From RYN-133 sp963754285 (GTDB lineage: Bacteria; Actinomycetota; Actinomycetes; Mycobacteriales; Jatrophihabitantaceae), in NCBI GenBank assembly GCA_963754285.1, contig CAVWFN010000006.1:723236-787235 (forward strand): a DNA stretch of 64,000 nucleotides, in the 5' to 3' direction. Below are positions 61,157 through 64,000 of the stretch, piece by piece. The notes under the pieces were generated by a model. That model was not told where the DNA came from, made no database searches, and worked only from the letters and a program-made list of their open reading frames with translations. Position numbers and translations under genes: made by a program. Every line of letters begins with the position of its first letter. Position 1 is the first letter of the stretch.

Positions 61157-62432
61157 ATGAGCTGGTGTCGGGCGGTTGTCGGGTCGTTGATGCTGGTTGT
61201 CGCGTTGACCGGTTGCACCAGCTCGACCGTGACAACGGCCAAAACGACCACGGTGCGCTCGTTGGTCCGGAGCACATCACCATCACTCTCGGCGTCGTCG
61301 AAACTGTCGTCCGCGGCGTCGACGCCATCAGGACGGCGTTCTGAGTCGGGATCGTCGGGGTTACAGCCTCCGCTTCGCGGCCCGCAGATCGAGGATGCGC
61401 ATCTGTTCTCGCGCGGACACGGCTATGCCGTCGCTGCCGGGCACCTGCTGTGGACCACCGACGACGGCGCGACGTGGCACAACATCACCCCACCGCACGC
61501 GGTTCCGGTCACCCCCGGATCTCTCGCGGTTCGTCCCGACGGGGACGCGTGGGTTGCGGTGACCACCTCGTCGACAGGGCCGGTGACGGTCTTTCACCGA
61601 GGATCGAGCGCTGCCGGATGGCAGTCCACCCGCGTCGCCGTGAGTGCACTTAATCCGGACCGGTACGGTAAGCTGCACGCCGCGGTGTCCTTCGATTAAC
61701 CCCCGCGACGGATGGCTGCTGATCGGCAGCGACGTCACCCATAGCTCTCGCGCCGAGCTGATGCGCACTCGCGACGGCGGCAGCACCTGGACGCTCAGCG
61801 CACCGGCATCGGCTGTTCCGGGCGGCGGCGCGATCACGTTCGTGTCAGCGACCGTCGGATACCTGCAGCAGAGACTGAACGGGATCTATTGGGACACCGA
61901 CGACGGCGGCGCAGCTGGACCCGACTGAACCTGCCCCCACCCGCATCGCACCCACACGACATCGTGTCGATTGTCGATCCGCCCGTGCGCACCGGTGCCG
62001 GGACGACAGTCGTGGCCGCAGAGATCGAGACACCCGTCCAGGGAACTAGCGACGCAATCGCCATCTACACGAGCACACACCGCGGACGCCGCTGGACGGG
62101 CCGCTACCTCCCCGCCCGCGTGGAGAACGCCGGCTACACGTTCGCAGCACTCGCCGACGACCAAGCTGCGCTAGCCATCGCCGGCCCCATCGCCGCGCAA
62201 ATCAGACCTGGACCATGCAGATCAGCACCAACAACGGGCACACGTTCACCAGCGCGGCAAGCACCCAGCACGCCTACGCGAGCAACCTCAGCCTGGGCGA
62301 CCCTGAGCATCTGTGGGCGATCGCCCAGGCCGACGGCTGCAGATCCTTCAAGACCAACTGCTACGACACCACCGGCCTATTCGCCACCGCCGACGGCGGC
62401 CACACAGGCGCCAACTCCACGTTCGCGCCTAG
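61157..62432 (+). pseudogene. Beta-propeller (BNR/sialidase-repeat-like) lipoprotein with several frame breaks
   Basis: Reconstructed from four frames. The first (61157-61699) has a lipobox signal (MLVVALTGCTSS), a Ser/Thr linker and a BNR-type unit: HLLWTTDDGATWHNITPP. Breaks then occur at about 61689-61697, 61904-61912, 62193-62200 and 62404-62409. The pieces read INPRDGWLLIGSD, LMRTRDGGSTWTLSAP, RSWTRLNLPPP, NQTWTMQISTNNGHTFTSAAS and GLFATADGGHT, then RQLHVRA and a stop at 62430-62432. Repeated 'S-x-D-x-G-x-T-W' units indicate a propeller exposed on the cell surface. Both extra and missing bases are needed. Confidence 0.65.
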
Positions 62433-62986
62433 ACGCAACGCGGAGTTTGGGCCGGGCGAGCTCGACGCGTTCGCCGCGATCGCGTCCTTTCCAGTACGCC
62501 CGTTCTGCCAAGGAGTCTGGAAGTTCTGCAACCTGGCCAACATGAAATCGTGGCGGCGACACTTCGGTGACCGGCCTCCGAACGACTGGTGGGACCGCGG
62601 AGCTCCCAAGCAAGCGTGATCCAGGATTCGCGCGCGCTCGCAAATGACACGCGCAATAGCCTCGATATGCGCGCTCTGTCGTGCTTAGCGTCAAGTGCCA
62701 AATAATCGCTCGGCGCGTACTGGCCGCTCTGATCATTGGCACTGCCGGCGTCAAGTGCACTGCCCCGCGCAGTCCCGCAACTGGGTGCCTGGCCCCTGCC
62801 GCTGACGCTTTGCTGCGCATGGGCCGGCACGCGCGAAATGACTCGCTCACTTCCACGACCCGAGCGTCAGATTTTTACCCCTTCAGTCTCGGTCGATGGG
62901 GCGGCGTCCGAGCGCCTGCGTCGCGGTCTTGCGCCACTTCGGGATGGACTGCGGCGCGCAGTTGAAGACCGCTGCGGTCGACTTTG
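62433..62986 (+). other. Intergenic with repeat copy R5
   Basis: No convincing gene; a 94-codon plus-strand frame from about 62681 has no recognisable features. R5 (62651-62674) is GCGCAATAGCCTCGATATGC followed by GCGC, whose arms GCGCA...TA and TATGCGC pair well. Confidence 0.45.
62651..62674 (+). repeat. Dispersed short motif, copy R5
   Basis: It lacks one G of the AGCCGTCGAT core but keeps paired GCGC arms; base changes on both arms (GCGCAATA / TATGCGC) look partly compensatory. Confidence 0.4.
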
Positions 62987-64000
62987 TTAAACCTTCAGCT
63001 CGGTCTCGACCAAGACCGGGATCTGGGCCTCCGCCTCGACGAAGGCGTGCAGTTCTGCGTAGACCTCCCCGTGGCCCTCGTCGCGTTCAATCTCGATGGC
63101 GAGTGCATAGGATTGCAGCGGGTCCTCGGTCGGCCACTGCGAAACGTTGCGGACCGCGATGACTAACTCCGCTCCGCGGGCTCGGTCGAACGGCTTACTT
63201 CGCCGGTACGTTCCGTAGTGGTGGGCGCCGCGAGCCCGCTCCTGGTCGCTGAGTTAGAGATTCGACGGCGGGACGTAGGGCAACGGGAACACCGTCTCCT
63301 GAGGCGCTTTCCTCCGCGACGTCATAACCAGAATGAGCCTCGCGATCATCGGCAGACGTATCGGCGTCGGTGTCTGCCCCGTCCAGACCATCGTCGTCGG
63401 TGGCAGCAGCGAGGAAGGCTTCGGCGACCTCATCCAAGGACGCGCCGAAGTAGGCGAACACGTGCATGCGGCTCGAGAGCGGGACTAGGCGGGTGGACCT
63501 CGATTTCGGGGTCATGCGCCAGAGCGATCTGACGCGTCGCTGGCCGCCGGACTAGAAAAGCTGGATGGCACCGGCACCCGGTAGAGGTGGACCGCGTCTG
63601 CCGGGATGCGGTTCTCGGCGATGAGCACGGCACGGTGGTCGCTGGAGGCCACGCAACGCAGCGCCACGGGACGGCCGAAGCCGAGCACCGAGCGTTCCTG
63701 CCCGACGTCGGGCAGCATGGTGGGGTGGCCTGAAGATAGTCGGCGGACTCACGACCGACAGTAGGACCAGGGCGCGGACGCCGTTGGCCGTGAGGCTGGC
63801 GTCGGTGGCCCATACCTGAGCCGCGATGTTGGCGACCACCGGTGCTGCGAAGCTCGTGCCCGACCGAGCTTCCAGGATTCGATCGGTGCGCGAAGATGCG
63901 CCTACGACGCTGCGCGAGTTCGATCCCACGAGCTCACCTGTCGAGGCGTTCGTCAATGCGTCGCCGCCGGGGGTGACGAGCTCGGGCTTGACCATGCGAT
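62987..64000 (-). pseudogene. S8 subtilase, IetS-like, C-terminal part with frame breaks
   Basis: The gene enters from the right edge. Near 63995 it reads MVKPELVTPGGDALT, then the catalytic-Ser motif RSGTSFAAPVVANIAAQVW and NGVRALVLLSVVSP. Frames then change near 63730, 63560, 63500 and 63225. Pieces are GQERSVLGFGRPVAL, AENRIPADAVHLYRVPVPSSF, RQIALAHDPEIEVHP, FAYFGASLDEVAEAFLAA and RGAELVIAVRNVSQWPTEDP, ending LAIEIERDEGHGEVYAELHAF and a TAA at 62987-62989. This architecture (subtilase core plus beta-rich C-terminal domain) resembles proteases paired with an AAA ATPase in IetAS-type anti-phage modules. The ATPase would lie beyond 64000. Confidence 0.7.

Noticed and set aside
62681..62965. 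A 94-codon plus-strand frame next to the subtilase
   Set aside because: It lacks a ribosome site, codon bias and any recognisable domain.
1..64000. CRISPR array
   Set aside because: No regularly spaced identical repeats; the dispersed motifs are kilobases apart and divergent.

Overview
The window reads as chromosomal DNA from a high-GC actinobacterium. Evidence: strong G/C preference at third codon positions, frequent GTG starts, long runs of genes overlapping by ATGA, GTGA or TGATG, and families typical of Actinomycetia (DUF6458 small membrane protein, F420-type PPOX protein, sugar ABC importer without its own ATPase, PucR regulator, many lipoproteins). The genus cannot be fixed from sequence alone; no rRNA or tRNA gene was seen.

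Layout. 0-7.5 kb: end of a CHAD protein, a molybdopterin oxidoreductase/flavin reductase pair, a Na+/H+ antiporter, a membrane-protein pair, a GGDEF-EAL protein and a lipoprotein. 7.5-18.2 kb: small proteins, including an HTH gene whose promoter contains a palindrome, a dehalogenase-like hydrolase, an M1 metallopeptidase, methyltransferases, an MHS transporter, a three-gene membrane/SRPBCC/methyltransferase operon and a secreted phosphodiesterase. 18.2-28.6 kb: a minus-strand operon of seven overlapping catabolic genes (FAD oxidase, enoyl-CoA hydratase, acyl-CoA dehydrogenase, CoA ligase, DUF6282 hydrolase, beta-decarboxylating dehydrogenase, VOC protein), next to a PucR regulator and a divergent P5C dehydrogenase. 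A perfect 18-bp palindrome and a degenerate copy lie in the two control regions. 31-41.6 kb: a sugar regulon with class II aldolase, two PfkB kinases, a SIS isomerase, GH4 glycosidase, DeoR regulator, ABC importer and secreted beta-helix protein. 41.7-53.6 kb: an amino-acid-permease/HAMP/GGDEF/EAL fusion, bacterial PH proteins, a dialkylglycine-decarboxylase-like enzyme, acetyltransferases, a CFA-synthase-like enzyme, a DHA2 exporter and a cytidylate-kinase-like protein. 53.6-64 kb: an accessory region with an IS110 element, dispersed intergenic repeats, small secreted or lipoproteins, a CHAP/lectin protein, a LuxR regulator, a broken beta-propeller-like lipoprotein and, running off the right edge, a subtilase resembling the protease of two-gene ATPase/subtilase (IetAS-type) defence modules.

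A recurring oddity is single-base frame breaks in otherwise well-conserved genes (about 18.73, 24.01, 36.79, 37.16, 45.64, 45.71, 49.68, 61.69, 61.91, 62.20 and 62.41 kb, plus four in the subtilase). They may be sequencing indels or real decay, and several products below are described as reconstructed across these breaks.
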